Shown here: one piece after another, positions 40,156-53,000 of the stretch
How positions within the stretch are numbered: position 1 is the stretch's first letter
Layout of the letters: every line of letters begins with the position of its first letter
Assembly (NCBI GenBank): GCA_037833965.1
Contig: AP031357.1
Coordinates: 13,412,001-13,476,000, forward strand
Length of the DNA: 64,000 nucleotides
DNA from: Marchantia polymorpha subsp. ruderalis
Lineage: Eukaryota; Streptophyta; Marchantiopsida; Marchantiales; Marchantiaceae
Reading direction: 5' to 3'
Notes under the pieces: generated by a model
What the model saw: the letters and a program-made list of their open reading frames with translations, nothing else
Database searches by the model: none
What the model was told of the DNA's origin: nothing
Translations under genes and position numbers: made by a program

Positions 40156-41508
40156 GGCTTGGCGGTACAAGGAAAAGTGGAGTGTGAGAAATCAAATCAG
40201 CAGGGCTTAAATATCAGACGCTATATCTATTTATTCAAAATAACAAAAATTTCGAAGTGATCATAATTATGAAGTGAGCATGAACATGATCTAAGATATG
40301 TATATGCTTTGTGCATCTTTTCCACTTGGATTACATACTTTGTAAGATGAAAGTATGCTGATACAATTTTTTACATGATAGATGACACATTGCAAATGAT
40401 AAAAGTTGAAGTTATATTTAGCAAAAAAAATATGATATATTCCACAAATTTTTTTTCTTTCACTTGCATGCTAACTATCAATCCCTAAAATCTAATGATA
40501 TACATATCGATTGTCATAATTCCAACCATGTACTCAGTTGCAAGGCGCTAAAAGGAAGAAATCGGATAACTCAGTTTAGAATGGCCTCTTAACTTTTCAG
40601 GTTGAGCATAGTACAGCTCTAGAGTGAAAGACATAGATTTACCATAGAGTGAAAAACTGATTGCAGATTTCTGATACACTCTCCATTCTCTTCTTCACTC
40701 CCGTGAGACTTATTCCACTAATCCACTAGAAAGTTATACTCAATAGCTACAAGTTGCAGTGACCAATTCCATCAGTGTCAATCAGACGAAGACTAACGGG
40801 GACTGGTGGTTTAACCGTGCATGTGATTGCCGTGCAACGTAAGATTGTCGAGAACCGATGGCCGTCAATATCCAAAATAGGTTGATAGTATGAGGCGACT
40901 CCATGTTACAAACTGTGGTTCCAGTCTCCTAAGTGGGTGCTGCATCGGATTCCCATAAACGGGAGCTCACAGACAGTCGCATTATCGACGGCAGGGAACC
41001 CAACAAGAATTTTTGAGATGAACGGCCGTCGGAAACAAGGCCAAAAGGGTGTTGGACTTTTCTCGTGCGGAGCCGTAGACTGAGGTAGAGGATGAGCGCA
41101 TCGCAGCCAGAGCCTTGAATGCGCTCGATCGGGTTCTTGAATTCGATCTGCCGAAGGTTTGAATCTTCTTTCTTCTTCGACACGCCTGGCGTCTTCTTGT
41201 TTTGGCGAGCTCGAGGCCCCAGGATGCCCGTGTGAGCATAATTGTGAGGAATTCTCGACCTTCAAAGGTCAAACGTCCTCATGCTGCATCCGGAGTTTTA
41301 CTGCTCGAAAAATTATCGAAAGAAGGCGACCACACTGGTTTCCTTGTGAAATTGAGCAGATCTTGAAATGCTGTGCTTTTGCAAGTGCGCGGAACAAACG
41401 CGGCGGAGCTCACTGTATTATTGCCGGTGCTGCCACAGTACGTAGTTGCGTTCATTCCGAAGCTCGGCTAGCTAAAAAGGAGCGAGAGTTGGAGGGTGGG
41501 CTTTTGAT
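40156..41508. other. SFT2 upstream region
   Basis: AT-rich to about 40.5 kb, then of mixed composition, holding the SFT2 promoter and 5' leader. Minus-strand frames of 84-119 codons at 40906-41272 overlap in all three frames and have no recognisable domain. Confidence 0.45.
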
Positions 41509-44500
41509 ATGCTGACCACGATGCAGGCGTGGTTCAAAGGAGGTCCGACTAGTGAAGCCGGCGGACAAGGCTCGTTGTTAGATGACTGGAATAGCTATGC
41601 CGGTGCTCAGCAGAGCACCGGTACTGGAATCGATCTGGAGTCTGCCGTTCCAGAGTCGTTCGCACCCTTGCTTAAAACTGCCAACGAAACGATGATGGGA
41701 GCTTTCAACTCGTAAGTCCCAACTTTTGTTCCTTCAAGGGCTTTGCGAAACTGTATCAAATCAGCAGAGAAGTCGTATTTCTAGCTTACCAGGGAAGATC
41801 TATCGATTAACAATATTATGTGCAATCTACCTTCAAACTTGCATTGGTATAATCGCAGTTGACGTTGGATGTTCGATTCTCTGAGAGGATTTTCTTACTA
41901 ACTATAAGTTGGTTGGTTTTCTGTATTGAGGATTTTGAAAAGGAGAGTACTTTATGTGTTAATGAATACTTGAAATCAGTGACCTATGTGGTTAGATTTT
42001 CCTGCATAATCGAGAGCTGCATGAGTGAATAAATATCAATCAAATTGCTCGCAGTGTTGAAGGAATGAAGTAAACATGAAAGGCAGCTGTGCTGTATTGT
42101 TCCGAAGGCAGACATGATGCATGTAGTCAGGATTGCGGGCTACTTTATGGATCGGGGAGTTATTTTGTGGACGAACGAATGAAGGGGAGACTCTCCGAGC
42201 TTTTCAGTGATAGGTGACAGACAGCCTGTCATAGTAAATCGTCTTTGTAGCTAAAACATCCCTGCCATTTGATTTTTGACATTGATAAGTTCTTTCATCC
42301 AGTATGGACTATAATCGCTACTTAAGGCTTTGTGATTTTGTGAGTAAAGGTAGTTGTTGCCCTTTTACTGCTCCGATACGTCTCCACGTGCTCGATACTC
42401 CAGATTACTTTCAGTAAGACTAAAGCTGGAAAAACCTGCAGCACGGAATGAAAATCGAATGAAGAGTGAAAGCTGTCCTAAGTTTCTACCGTCAATCGTC
42501 CCCGTGGATCTTCACGCTAAAACGAAACAGCCAGGAAAAAGTATACTGCAGATTATTAACTGGTGGAAAAATTGTAATTCTATCCCATTTGTTGAATTCT
42601 CCTAGTGGGTTTTGAGGTCTAACTTCTACAATCCTGAGGGGTAGGAAGCAGCTAGGAGGTGCTATGCTGGATGGCGCCTCCAGATTTTTACGTAGGAACT
42701 TGGAAAGGTTTCAAGTCTTGTGTTTGGATGTACCAATGGGACTAGCAATCAGGGCTAAGTCCAAATTTCACCTCAAATGTGCACAACACTCAAGGTACAT
42801 GTGGAAAGGTCTTGACAAGACGTTTTCAACACCATCAAGATTGAATAAAACGCCCTCAGGTCTAGAATTTATAATCACTTAACTGTTTGGAAACTATCCT
42901 GTCACAAACATGTTGGTTATAAATTTTTTAATACCAAAGAGGGAGGGTCAAGCGAACCCGAGAAGTATATAGTTGGGAGTGTGTCTATGAGTAAACTTAT
43001 GTTAATGACTTAAGACCATAATACAAGTCTGCCCCAAACCACTAAGTGATTAGATCTTGGGAACAGCTCTTGGGCTTAGTTAACAGTCGAAGTCATATTA
43101 AGTCCCGTTGAATATTCTCGAACTCTCTGGGTAATAAGAAGTCGCTTCGAAGGAAAAGTCCCACGCCTCACGTTTGTACCTCCTTGCAGAATCGAAAACA
43201 GCAGATGCTAGTAGTGCCTATTTGAGCTCTAGGATCTGAATTACTCTGCTCCTCTTTCTTAATTCATCACCGTAATTTAAAGCCGATGCGATGCAGAACT
43301 TGAAGCGGATCTGTTCATGTTTATCGAGTATTGAAGGAGCCGCTGCGTTTTATTCTAAGTTTTGTTTCTATCTTACACTAGCTAGGTTGGATTCGTGCAG
43401 GGTAACAAGCCGAGTACGAGAGCTGCCGGGAAGTGTGTCGAGTGTGACCACAAACATGCCTTCCACTAAACAAATAATGTATTTTGGCCTTCTGCTGGCG
43501 GTGGGAGTGTTCTTCGTTTTCCTGGCCTTCGCGCTTTTCCTCCCTGTTATGGCTTTAATGCCGCAGAAGTTTGCCATCACATTCACTCTTGGCTGCCTCT
43601 TCATTATGGGTTCATTCTTCGCCCTGAAGGGCCCTAAAGCTCAGCTCTTTCACATGATTTCAAAAGAGGTATATCTCCATCACGTCTCTCGTTTTGAAGT
43701 TATCAGTTCGAGCAAACTTGGTTTTTGGATACACGAGTGAGGAGCCGTTATGTTGGTAACAGATCTTTTACGTGCTGGTTGGTCAAAACGACTGTTATCG
43801 GGTCGTTGTCAGCAGTCTGTGAGGTCAGTCCTTGTATGAAAGGACTGAGTGTCAGGCCTCCGATCGAGCGCTTGTTTGGTATAGAAGAATATCGCAGTGG
43901 AGTCGTTGTAGTGTCTTACGACGGTTCAGTAATGATCTTTGATGACATGAAGTTCTCCAGATAAGAGTTTGTGGGCTGAATGAAGTGTTTACGATGTCGC
44001 TAAATTGATAATTTTTTGTAATGACGCAGAGACTCCCATTCACTTGTGTTTTCTTGGCAAGCATGTGTGCAACAATTTTCGTCTCCATGTATCTTCACAG
44101 CTATCCATTATCTCTGCTTTTCTCGATCATCCAGGTACGTTTTAGTTTGTGAATGCAGTACCGTCCTTGAGTCAAGTTCACCTTTTAATGCTGCAGATCG
44201 TTCTGTAGCTCGAAGATCTGCAGGAAGGATGCTATTGAAACAATTACTCGGCAAAAACAAGATAAAGCAACTGGGTTTTACTCGCTTTGACAGAATACAA
44301 CACTGTTCTTACAAAGAAGCTTGTGTTATAAGCTGTGGATGACTGGATGAGAGACGAGATTGTCGGAACACCGCACTTCTATCAGTAGTCTAACGGCGTT
44401 GTTTCTTTTTCAGGTATTGGCTATGTTGTATTATGTCTTATCATACTTTCCAGGAGGTACAACTGGGCTGAAATTTATAGGCACCTTCCTTACCGGATCA

Positions 44501-44524
44501 GTTACCAAGCTTTTTGGACAGTAA
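41509..44524 (+). CDS. SFT2-family vesicle transport protein
   Basis: A Golgi/endosome membrane protein of the SFT2 family, involved in fusion of retrograde vesicles. It has 228 aa from four exons: 41509-41711, 43401-43668, 44030-44134 and 44414-44524, all GT-AG and in phase. The N terminus carries the plant-type AWFKGGPTS start. Four membrane segments follow: about 93-115 (GLLLAVGVFFVFLAF), 125-144, 161-178 and 181-205, with the family signatures LPVMALMPQKFAITFTLGC, FFALKGPK and YFPGG. An in-frame TAA at 41473-41475 supports the ATG at 41509; a second in-frame ATG lies four codons later. Intron 1 is long (1.7 kb), and its open frames are not conserved-looking. Confidence 0.94.
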
Positions 44525-45540
44525 GGTGGAGTTGGGTTGTTAAACAAAGGTAGAGCTTCCTCTTTGCAAGAAAGAGCCTCAAAAGGTTTGTGTGATATTT
44601 TCTCTTCATAACGATGATTGGCACATGAACATTGGGTCTACTTGGTAATGTGAACTTTTCTTCAGATGTTTGTGCAAGCAGTCTTTATTCTTGGAGTTAT
44701 ACCCCGTCTTCGCAACTACTATCACCGATGATTTGTCTATGGATATGACAATTTCAAGGCGCTATGAATGTTCGGAGCTTGACTTGGACCACCTGCAGCT
44801 TGAGTAAATACAACATACAGCATTAAGAGAAAATATCCCACATCACATGAAGATGAAAACATGATGTATACAAATTTTTCTATTCATCTCCTATACGTTG
44901 CAGGACAGTTGAAGAACGTTGGCGACTCTGGTCAGTCTGTTGAATTGCAGTAAAATCCATCCAAACTAGCTTACAGTTTTCGGAAGTTACGGAAGGACGT
45001 CTGTTATTGGGTGAGTCAGCTCCGTGGAGAACGTAATATGCCCCATCTGACAGAACATAAGAAGCATGAACCCGATCTACTCAGCGTGCTCCACTTCGCA
45101 TTGTGGTATGTTGTAGCACGAAGGAGGCTCTTTGGTCAAATCACTGGAAAGGCGGAAATACTCTGCAATTTGCAGTGACATTGTGCGCAGTTTCGCACTA
45201 CTTGTCCATCCTAGACACGCGGAAACTGGTAACTGACATTGATAAAGCCAATTTAGAGTTTTGCAAATATTATGTCATGGGCAATGATCATAGATTAGCT
45301 TTTGGTGTTAATATGTCGGACTCTATACAAATATGGACTTCAATGTGGAACCGATGCCATTGAAGAAGGAAACAAGTCATGTGTTGCAAGGTTTGAGCAG
45401 CGAATGAGCAACTTTATATAATTCATGATGTGCAGAAGATCTGAAACTGACCTAGTGATGGGTAAATGAGCTTGTACAAGTAATGAAATATTATATTCTA
45501 AATGATTTGAAAATAAAACTGAAAATAAAAAAATGTTCAA

Positions 45541-45558
45541 ATATATATATATATATAT
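45541..45558. repeat. (AT)n microsatellite
   Basis: Uninterrupted AT dinucleotides, seen directly. Confidence 0.9.
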
Positions 45559-45784
45559 TAAAAAAACTGGTATAATGAATATTTAAGTAATTCTTAGTGA
45601 TCAATGATAATGTTATCAAGTATCATTGTTGTTCGTTCATCTAATTGGACATACTATAAAGTTTTATGTGGGGATAGGACGATGTTGTTGTGCTGCAAAA
45701 GATTACGCGGCTCACACACAACATTACACAAATCGGAGATGAACAACGAAACTATTTCTTGACGTTGCAACTTCGCCTTGAGTT

Positions 45785-46075
45785 CACTTATAAAGTCGGA
45801 AACCTTCTTGCACAACTAGACTTCTTGAAATCCGCCATTAAATAGCCAAGGTACCATGGCAGTGGATGTCGGACAATCAATTTAGACTTGCTTTTGCTCA
45901 AGACGTTGGTTTCACAGTCCAACTCTAAAACAATCGCCACTGCATTGGCCAATGATTTACACACGATGGCCTGCTGGATGTCATGTATACTGCGTAGCAA
46001 GGTGGTGCCGATTGCTGTCGGATTTGGCGGCTTTCAAAATGGCATGGTCATCTATAAGATCGTCGGCCATGTTAG
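45785..46075 (-). pseudogene. Coding-like relic of unknown family
   Basis: On the minus strand a frame reads roughly from KPPNPTAIGTTLLRSIHD through LANAVAIVLELDCETN to a stop near 45785, with a TGA just upstream. Further upstream (to about 46390) other frames also read as plausible protein (for example SVAELLDTKVYPLLTSTEKE) broken by stops. It looks like a decayed helical protein gene, but I do not recognise the family and an overlapping plus-strand frame exists, so this may be chance. Confidence 0.2.
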
Positions 46076-47340
46076 ATGGTCGAAGTATTTGAAGTAAGAC
46101 GTGGTTTCATGCAAGGCCTTAGCCATCAACTAGTTCAGCATTTCCTTCTCAGTTGATGTTAGCAATGGATACACTTTGGTATCCAACAGTTCCGCTACAG
46201 AAAGTTTCATGAATACTATCTTGGAGAATATCGTGATTGTTGATGTCATGGCCAACTACAGCTCCAACACGTTAGTCTTGATCTGTTTTGAAAACTCACA
46301 GTATACTCGCTAGATGTATATTCCAGTTTGTCACGGATTTCTTGGAGTGAATGCATGTCATTCGTAGCGTCTTCAACCTATCCATGGCATATGTATCAGA
46401 GAAATTTTCCATGTTAGAATCTTAATAACGACCACACGCACTCATGATTCAGCAAGAAGCAAATGTTCTCAAGATTCAAGATTTTCCCCCATTTTCTACT
46501 AAGACTACAAGCCAATCATTTAAAAGTAACTTTTTAAACATTTTAAAATGAATAAAAAAACATTTTAAAACTTCATTTTCTCCAGATACATTAAAAATGT
46601 TTTCTTCTCAAATCTTTACATGTCAAATCCAAGAAAGATGCATTGAAAGGAAATGAAGTAAATTTTTAAATTTTTCAATAATTTTTATGGTTTTCTGATT
46701 GATAATTTATTAGACAATGACAAATTTTTGTTAGACTATGTTATTGCTAATTTTGAACAAAATCTAGATCAGATAAAATCTACAACTTATCATGTGTTTA
46801 CATTTAATGGTATATGCATTAATTGAAGATCTATCTTTTAGAAGTGTGTAACTTTAACCATCTTTAGTTAGTTAGAACTAAAATAGAGATTATTGAAGAT
46901 GAATTCATAATTACTTTAAAATGCACTAGTCATAATTGCAACTTCAGCGATCTGCATGCTTGGTAAGTAAAAAAATTAGTGTGTTAGTTCACAACATCAC
47001 GTTAGTGATTCATGTGCTTGTTAGGTAACAATTGAATATGTTAGTTCAAAACGTTTAACCAATCGAAATGAAATAATTGCTTACATTCTCGGCAAAGGTC
47101 ATAATTTGCAAGAGCATTCTGTGATTATGAAATGTGTTAATTGAGAACGTCACGTCAACAATCCGAGTGCTTGTTAGTATTATCCGCCATGTTATCCATC
47201 CATTAGGTATGAAACTGTCGATGTGGATGAGATCTTATCTTCTCGCGCTTGTTGGTAAGAGCTATATAAAGAAAATGAGAATCATTATTGATATCTCTCA
47301 TTTTTGAGTGAGTTTTTTTCTAAACCCTAGTGTTACAGTA

Positions 47341-47790
47341 GTGCATTATACAACAAATGCTGACTATGTAACAACAAAAGAAACAACAAAGTAGACTATT
47401 CGGTTGGATAAATTTATCATTGAGATAAGATTAAACCAGTAGGTTGTTAATTTTCACTGTGATAACTAGAATGCATAACATCTTGCTGTAAATCAAATGA
47501 TGAAAAACATATGAACATCAAGTATCACTTTCTCAGATATGTAATTTTTGATAAAAATATTGAACTAGCCAAGATGATGTAATTGATATGTTGATCAAAG
47601 TTATTTTTCTAAGAGCTTTATAAGAAATTGTGTTACTTTTTTTGACATGTAGTTTTTGATAAAAGTATCGAACTAGCGAAGATTGATAGTAAATTTGATC
47701 TAGCTAATGCATTGACCAAAATTATTTCTTTGAAGAACTTTAGAAGACATTGTGTTACTAGATGGATTTTGCATGAGGAGCACAAGTAAA
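47341..47790 (+). pseudogene. Ty1/copia RNase H C-terminal relic
   Basis: This is the decayed 3' end of a copia pol gene. In order: TTNADYVTTKETTK (family STTEAEY...A..EA.KE), IRLDKFIIEI, CDN-x-NA-x-HLAVNQ, KHMNIKYHFLR, FDKNIELAK, and then a second, better-kept FDKSIELAKIDSKFDLANAL followed by TKIISLKNF. Several in-frame stops and at least one frameshift interrupt it. The segment FDK.IELAK to the C terminus occurs twice (about 47545-47635 and 47655-47790), a local tandem duplication after insertion or a recombinant. The flanking LTR is not evident. This is dead. Confidence 0.8.
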
Positions 47791-50079
47791 TTTTAATAGA
47801 AATTTATTAATTAACTCTTTATATTTGTTACTTAATCATGTCTTGAGTAAGGCCTAGTTTTAGTTAGTTCTTGTCTAAAGACCAACGTTTTGATTAGATT
47901 TACTTCTAGTTATTTTTGCACAGTAATTATATACACTAAAGATATTATTGTTAACTTGACATGTGTTAATGAGTAGGTTGTTAGCAATAATCAAAGTCGT
48001 TATCCTAATACCTAAACCGTTGATGAGAGTGATGTCATGCACATAGACAATAAGTTTAGGGTTTCAGCTTTCCTAGTAACTACTTAGCATGACAAGTCTA
48101 CCTGTTGCACTGAACATATTATATGTGTTTTGATGAATTTAATCAAAAAGTATGAATCACATTACCTTTGTGTCTAAGTCTATGCCGTTGATTCTCTCAC
48201 TTGTATTTTCTGTCAGTTTTACTCATTAATAATTGATATTTGTAAACTATTTATTCATCTTAGTCTAACATGTCTCAACTCTGGAATTTTGAAGCTTTTA
48301 TGAACCTTGTTGCATTCCAAAGCTTTTTGTAACTATAGAAATACATTTATAATTTTTCTTTCTACCTAAATCCGTTCATGATTTGAATAAATCAATATTG
48401 GAAATAGCGTATATATAAGCTTGTTATAATCCAAAGTTTTTTTATAACGTTGGAAATACATTTATAAATTTTCTTTCTACCTAAATCTAAATCTGTTCAA
48501 GATTTGAATAAATCAATATTGGAAGTAGCATATATATATTGAAATGACTGAATAGACCTGAAGAAGCCAAGAAATAAGAGATGAATGTTCATAGTGTTGA
48601 ACCAATTACTAAATTTGCAACCCCAAGCTCAACCAAATTGTAGACTTTCACCATGTACTCATATCAATTGAAATCTTTAAAACTCATGCTCTATTTTCAA
48701 AATGTTGAGTTTAGCCAATATAAAATCCTTAAATAGGACAATTATTAAAAATCGGAAGTAATACTGATTTTGAGAAATCTGAAAGATGAAAAGTTTCTAT
48801 GAAGCAACGGATTTTTTTTTATTTTTCACTATGAATATGTATTTTATTCCAATATTAACCAAATAGTGAAACAAATGAAATTCCTAATACTAAGATAACA
48901 AGGGTAAATAATTTTAACATTTTCCAATAATAAAATGAATATCATGCCTATATTAGGCATATAGTGATAAAGATGAATTTCTTAAATTATCCTCCCACTT
49001 TAGGTTCATAACTTGGAACGAAGATTAAGAGTTATGAAACTCATCCATAAGCCATAACCACGGTAGGTAAAACTCAGCCTCCCCCAACAGTGAACAACGA
49101 GGGGAGGGGCGGGAGCAGGGTTCTCCCAAAAACTCATACTTCGCACCGCCACCTTAGGAGGAACGGTTCTTATCACAATAAGAATAAGAACTCACTGCAC
49201 AAGAACCTGATATAGCATTAGTCATCTCTCATGATCTCCATCCTCGGACAAGGCAGAGTTCGCTTTACTGTGAGAACGCTGCCCGCTACAAGGGCTTGTG
49301 GTCTCATCTCCGGGAGCAAGAGAGCACAAACGGATGAGAGACGACGACGCGATGGAGCTCACGACGGGAGCTCGCGCTGCGCTCCCCCACCGTCGACGGG
49401 CGGACGCTCAGTCATCGAGGGAGATGCAGTGGTGATGGTAGTGGGAGAGCAGGGGAGGGGCAGGAGCTTGGCGGATCCATTGGTGTCAGCATCGATCGAT
49501 CGATGGATTGAATGAGCAGCCGGAAAGTGCTCGAGCTTATATACTTGACGACGACGAGGCGCAGGAGACGGAAGACGCGAGCCGGTTGTGGAGTCAAGGG
49601 GAGCCGGGAAAGAGATGTAATGACCAGTGGATTGCAGTGGCAGCGGGGATCGATTCTTGGCGATCGGATTGAATTGGAGAGGGCTGAGTGGTTGGATCGT
49701 ATGCTGGAAGTGGTGGGCGAAGAGGCCTGAAGAGCGCTTCTCGGACCGGCCTTCCTTGTTGGAAGGGAGAGGGAGATTATGTGGAGAGGATTTCCGTTGT
49801 AGATCGGTGGAAATCAGGGGACGACAATTTGGGAATGAGGATTGGAGCAGAGCTTATTTCGTAGAAGGGGAAGGATCGAGTTTTCAATCACAGGAGGAAG
49901 ATGGAGCTCAGCAGATCTGTTGTTAGGAACTGGACGGAAAGTGCATTGTTGCTGGTTCGCTGTTGATTCTGATAGCGGAGAATGAGTGAGAATTTGTAGT
50001 TTTGACGTGACTATTCACGCCTATGTAAGACATTGGCATTTCATCGCGTCATCAGGCGTTTTTTGTTGTCTCGTTCATA
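47791..50079. other. COG2 upstream region
   Basis: AT-rich with a 115-120-bp tandem duplication (48306-48540) up to about 49.0 kb, then a sharp rise in GC (49.2-49.9 kb) that marks the COG2 promoter and leader. Overlapping frames at 49231-49926 are not recognisable proteins. Confidence 0.5.
48306..48540. repeat. Two-copy tandem duplication (114 and 121 bp)
   Basis: Copy 1 is 48306-48419 and copy 2 is 48420-48540. They share GAAATACATTTATAA, TTTCTTTCTACCTAAAT, GATTTGAATAAATCAATATT and GGAA.TAGC.TATATATA. Copy 2 has a short extra CTAAAT-type insertion. Confidence 0.9.
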
Positions 50080-53000
50080 ATGGCTCCTACAGAAATACAG
50101 ACTGCCTATTCTGGTCCTCATCACAAGTCTGTTGCAGCATTGTTCGGCGATGACTCGGACTCTCAGCCGTTGTGGTTCAAGAAAGATGCTTTTGGAGAGC
50201 CAAATTTTGACACAGAAGCATACATTTCAGATCTTCGAAGGTTTGTCCCATTTGATACCTTGAGGGCGGAGCTTCGGAGCCATCAAGCAGTCTTGAAGCA
50301 CGAGCTTGTTGAACTTATCAACAGGGACTACACTGATTTCGTCAATTTGAGTACTAAACTTGTCGACGTTGATGGAGCTGTGCTGCGCATGCGGATGCCT
50401 TTGAATGAGCTCAGAGGAAAGCTGCTGACTGTTAGAGAAAGTGTCAGTGGATCTCTTGCATCACTTCAAGACGGACTGAAGCGTAGGGCTGAAGCTTCAG
50501 CATCACGAGAAATTTTGGAGCTCCTTCTTGACACCTCACATGTCGTTTCCAAGGTTCTCCTCTTCCCATCCTTATGCACAAGACTGATGTACATTGACAG
50601 TGCTCTATAATCAGTGGCTTCATTTGATCTGGTTGTGAATCCTAGCGGTTGAGAATGGAACTTCAATTTAGGGCCGGTGGCTCTAAAGGCGGTGGCACTA
50701 AAGCAAAAGGAAAGACAAAAGTCAAACTGCTAGACCCGTCGTTCTTTGCTACCCAGTGCAGGGAAGAGCTAGGACAATCTTCGTTTAAGATAGTGTCTGG
50801 TGGGCAGCTACAACGAATAAAAGGGGCAATTAAGTCACAAAAAACTGTAATTAGTTGCTGAAATCATATATAAGATACAATTTCAGAACCCACATGTCCA
50901 AATTCTAGAGGATGAAACTGTTTTTCATATTTGTGTGTCGTTCTTTGCTACCCATTGCAAGGAAGAGCTAGATCAGTCTTCGATTAAGATAGTGTCTGGT
51001 GGGCAGCTACAACGAATAAGAGGGGGCAACTAAGTAACAAAAAAGTCATATAAATATACAATTTTAGAACCCACATGCCCAAATTCTAAAGGATGAAACT
51101 GTTTTCCATGTTTGTTTCAAAGATGAGTGCATGAATGTACTGGCCTACTTCGAAATGATTCTGTGCCTAAAATGAGGTCCTCACTGAAGTGGAATTTGGT
51201 CGAATCAGCGCACAGGAATAGAGTGAGTGTTCAATGTCTTGCAGGTTTTCCTTCTACAGGATGATGCAATATCTCATAGTTGAAGACTTCTCCTATAGAA
51301 TACGCAGACTCTCACATCTTTCTAGCATGCTTGGAAGAAGAACTGCCAATGGACATTCATTAGTGATTCAAAGGATTAAGCTGAACTCGAGTGCACGGTT
51401 TAGCCGATAAAATGTTAATAATAGCACGGAATTTTGTGAGCTCTTTTTCTACCGTTTTTTCTAGATGTCGCATACATCTAATGAGTCTTGTGAGCAGGAA
51501 TTACTTTGGGATTTGTTTCAAATTAGAAACTATCGTGCCATATGGAACCTGCGCAGAAGTTCTGCGGACTGGTTATAATACTTGGTTAGGTCAGTTGCGC
51601 TGCTGCTCATGCTTGGTATTAGCTGATACGTAATTTTGAAGCTGGTCCATAGTCTGCCTATGTACTTCTCCCCTTGATTGATTAGGATAATACAAGTAGA
51701 TATTATTTTCCTGTATTTTTTAGTTCACATCGGCAATCGTCTCAAGAGTTCTAACGTGGATTGAAAATAGGAAGTTAGCGCTTTTTATGAAATGTATTCT
51801 CTCACCTGAGTTTGGAAGAAAGTTGTGGTGTCTCGACATAATGAGACGACAATGATGGTTAATTTTACCGGGTTGTCTTCTTATGCTGTTATTATCGGTG
51901 TAGTCGTTGGACTCATAGTGTAGGCATCTTGAAACGATCTACATTTCCGGTTGCAAATAAATATTAGTGTATTGAAACCAACGAGTCAGATAACATGAAG
52001 CGTTTTTGCCTCACCAAGGGAGATGCCAATTGCTAAATTCAGTAGGTGATAATGTACCAATTCGCTTCGTAAGTGATGGAGCCGTGGTTAGTCTCTCTCG
52101 TTTTCCTTGCCTTGTCCAAAGTTTAGACTCATCTCCAGGAAAAAGACGTTATTCAAGTCCTGCCTGTAGCGTTCTTTTCTTAACATCTTCAAGCGTTGTT
52201 TATTAATGTTTAAGCAGAAGATAGCTGCACCTCATATCCCTGCAGGTAAGAAAGGGTTTTTTCTTCCTAGTATTCATGTTGTTTACAACAACATTTGGAG
52301 CAGTTTTTCGATATTAAGAAGCTTAACCACACTACAATACTTCGGTATCTTGTTGAGGTTGTGGAGGTTCGAGTATGTAGGGTCGTGGAAAGAGTTCAAA
52401 GACATATGATTGTAGAGGTCGTCTGACAGTCGGGTATATCACTCGGAAAGCAGTTGATTCGAGGAAGAGGACTTTTGACAGCGAGGATTTCTAGCTTTGA
52501 AGAAGCACAGTTTGAATGTGTTCTGTACATTTTTTTATTATAGACTTTGTCTGACAGTCAATTATATCACTTAGAGAACACGAGGAAGAGGAGTTTTAAG
52601 GAGAAGATGGAGCTCAAGAATCAGAGCTGGCTTAAGTTTATGTGTTATTTGATTAAATTTTCTGAGAAAATGATAGAAACATTCCACAATACTCAAGGGG
52701 TGGCACTGGATTTGGGGTATTTATATGGATACATACTCCAAATCCATAAGCCTGGATTGAGATTCTAATTCTTAAGCATGCTCTTTTGAGCCTGTCCCTA
52801 TGGAGCCAACAAACTCTAGAAGAGGATGAGGTAGTGAACGGTCTATTGAATCACGCTTTGAATTTCTAAATGAGACCTGTTGGTTGGGGAGAAATAGAAC
52901 GAAAAGAGAGACCTCTCCATTCCGATTTACTTTTCCCTCTTTTGCCTCACACTTCATTTCATATTAACGATATGTAAATAATAGTACGGTTCAGCTCGGT

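Larger units (their letters stand above)
44525..47340. other. Intergenic DNA between SFT2 and the copia relic
   Basis: The SFT2 3' UTR lies at the left end. A weakly coding-like minus-strand stretch lies at 45785-46390, and an (AT)n run at 45541-45558. The rest is AT-rich without recognisable features. Confidence 0.4.

Noticed and set aside
39982..40260. 92-codon frame through the 83-bp array
   Set aside because: A unit length of 83 shifts frame at each copy, and the peptide has no recognisable features.
40906..41272. Minus-strand frames of 84-119 codons upstream of SFT2
   Set aside because: All three frames are open together, typical of locally stop-poor promoter DNA, and none resembles a known protein.
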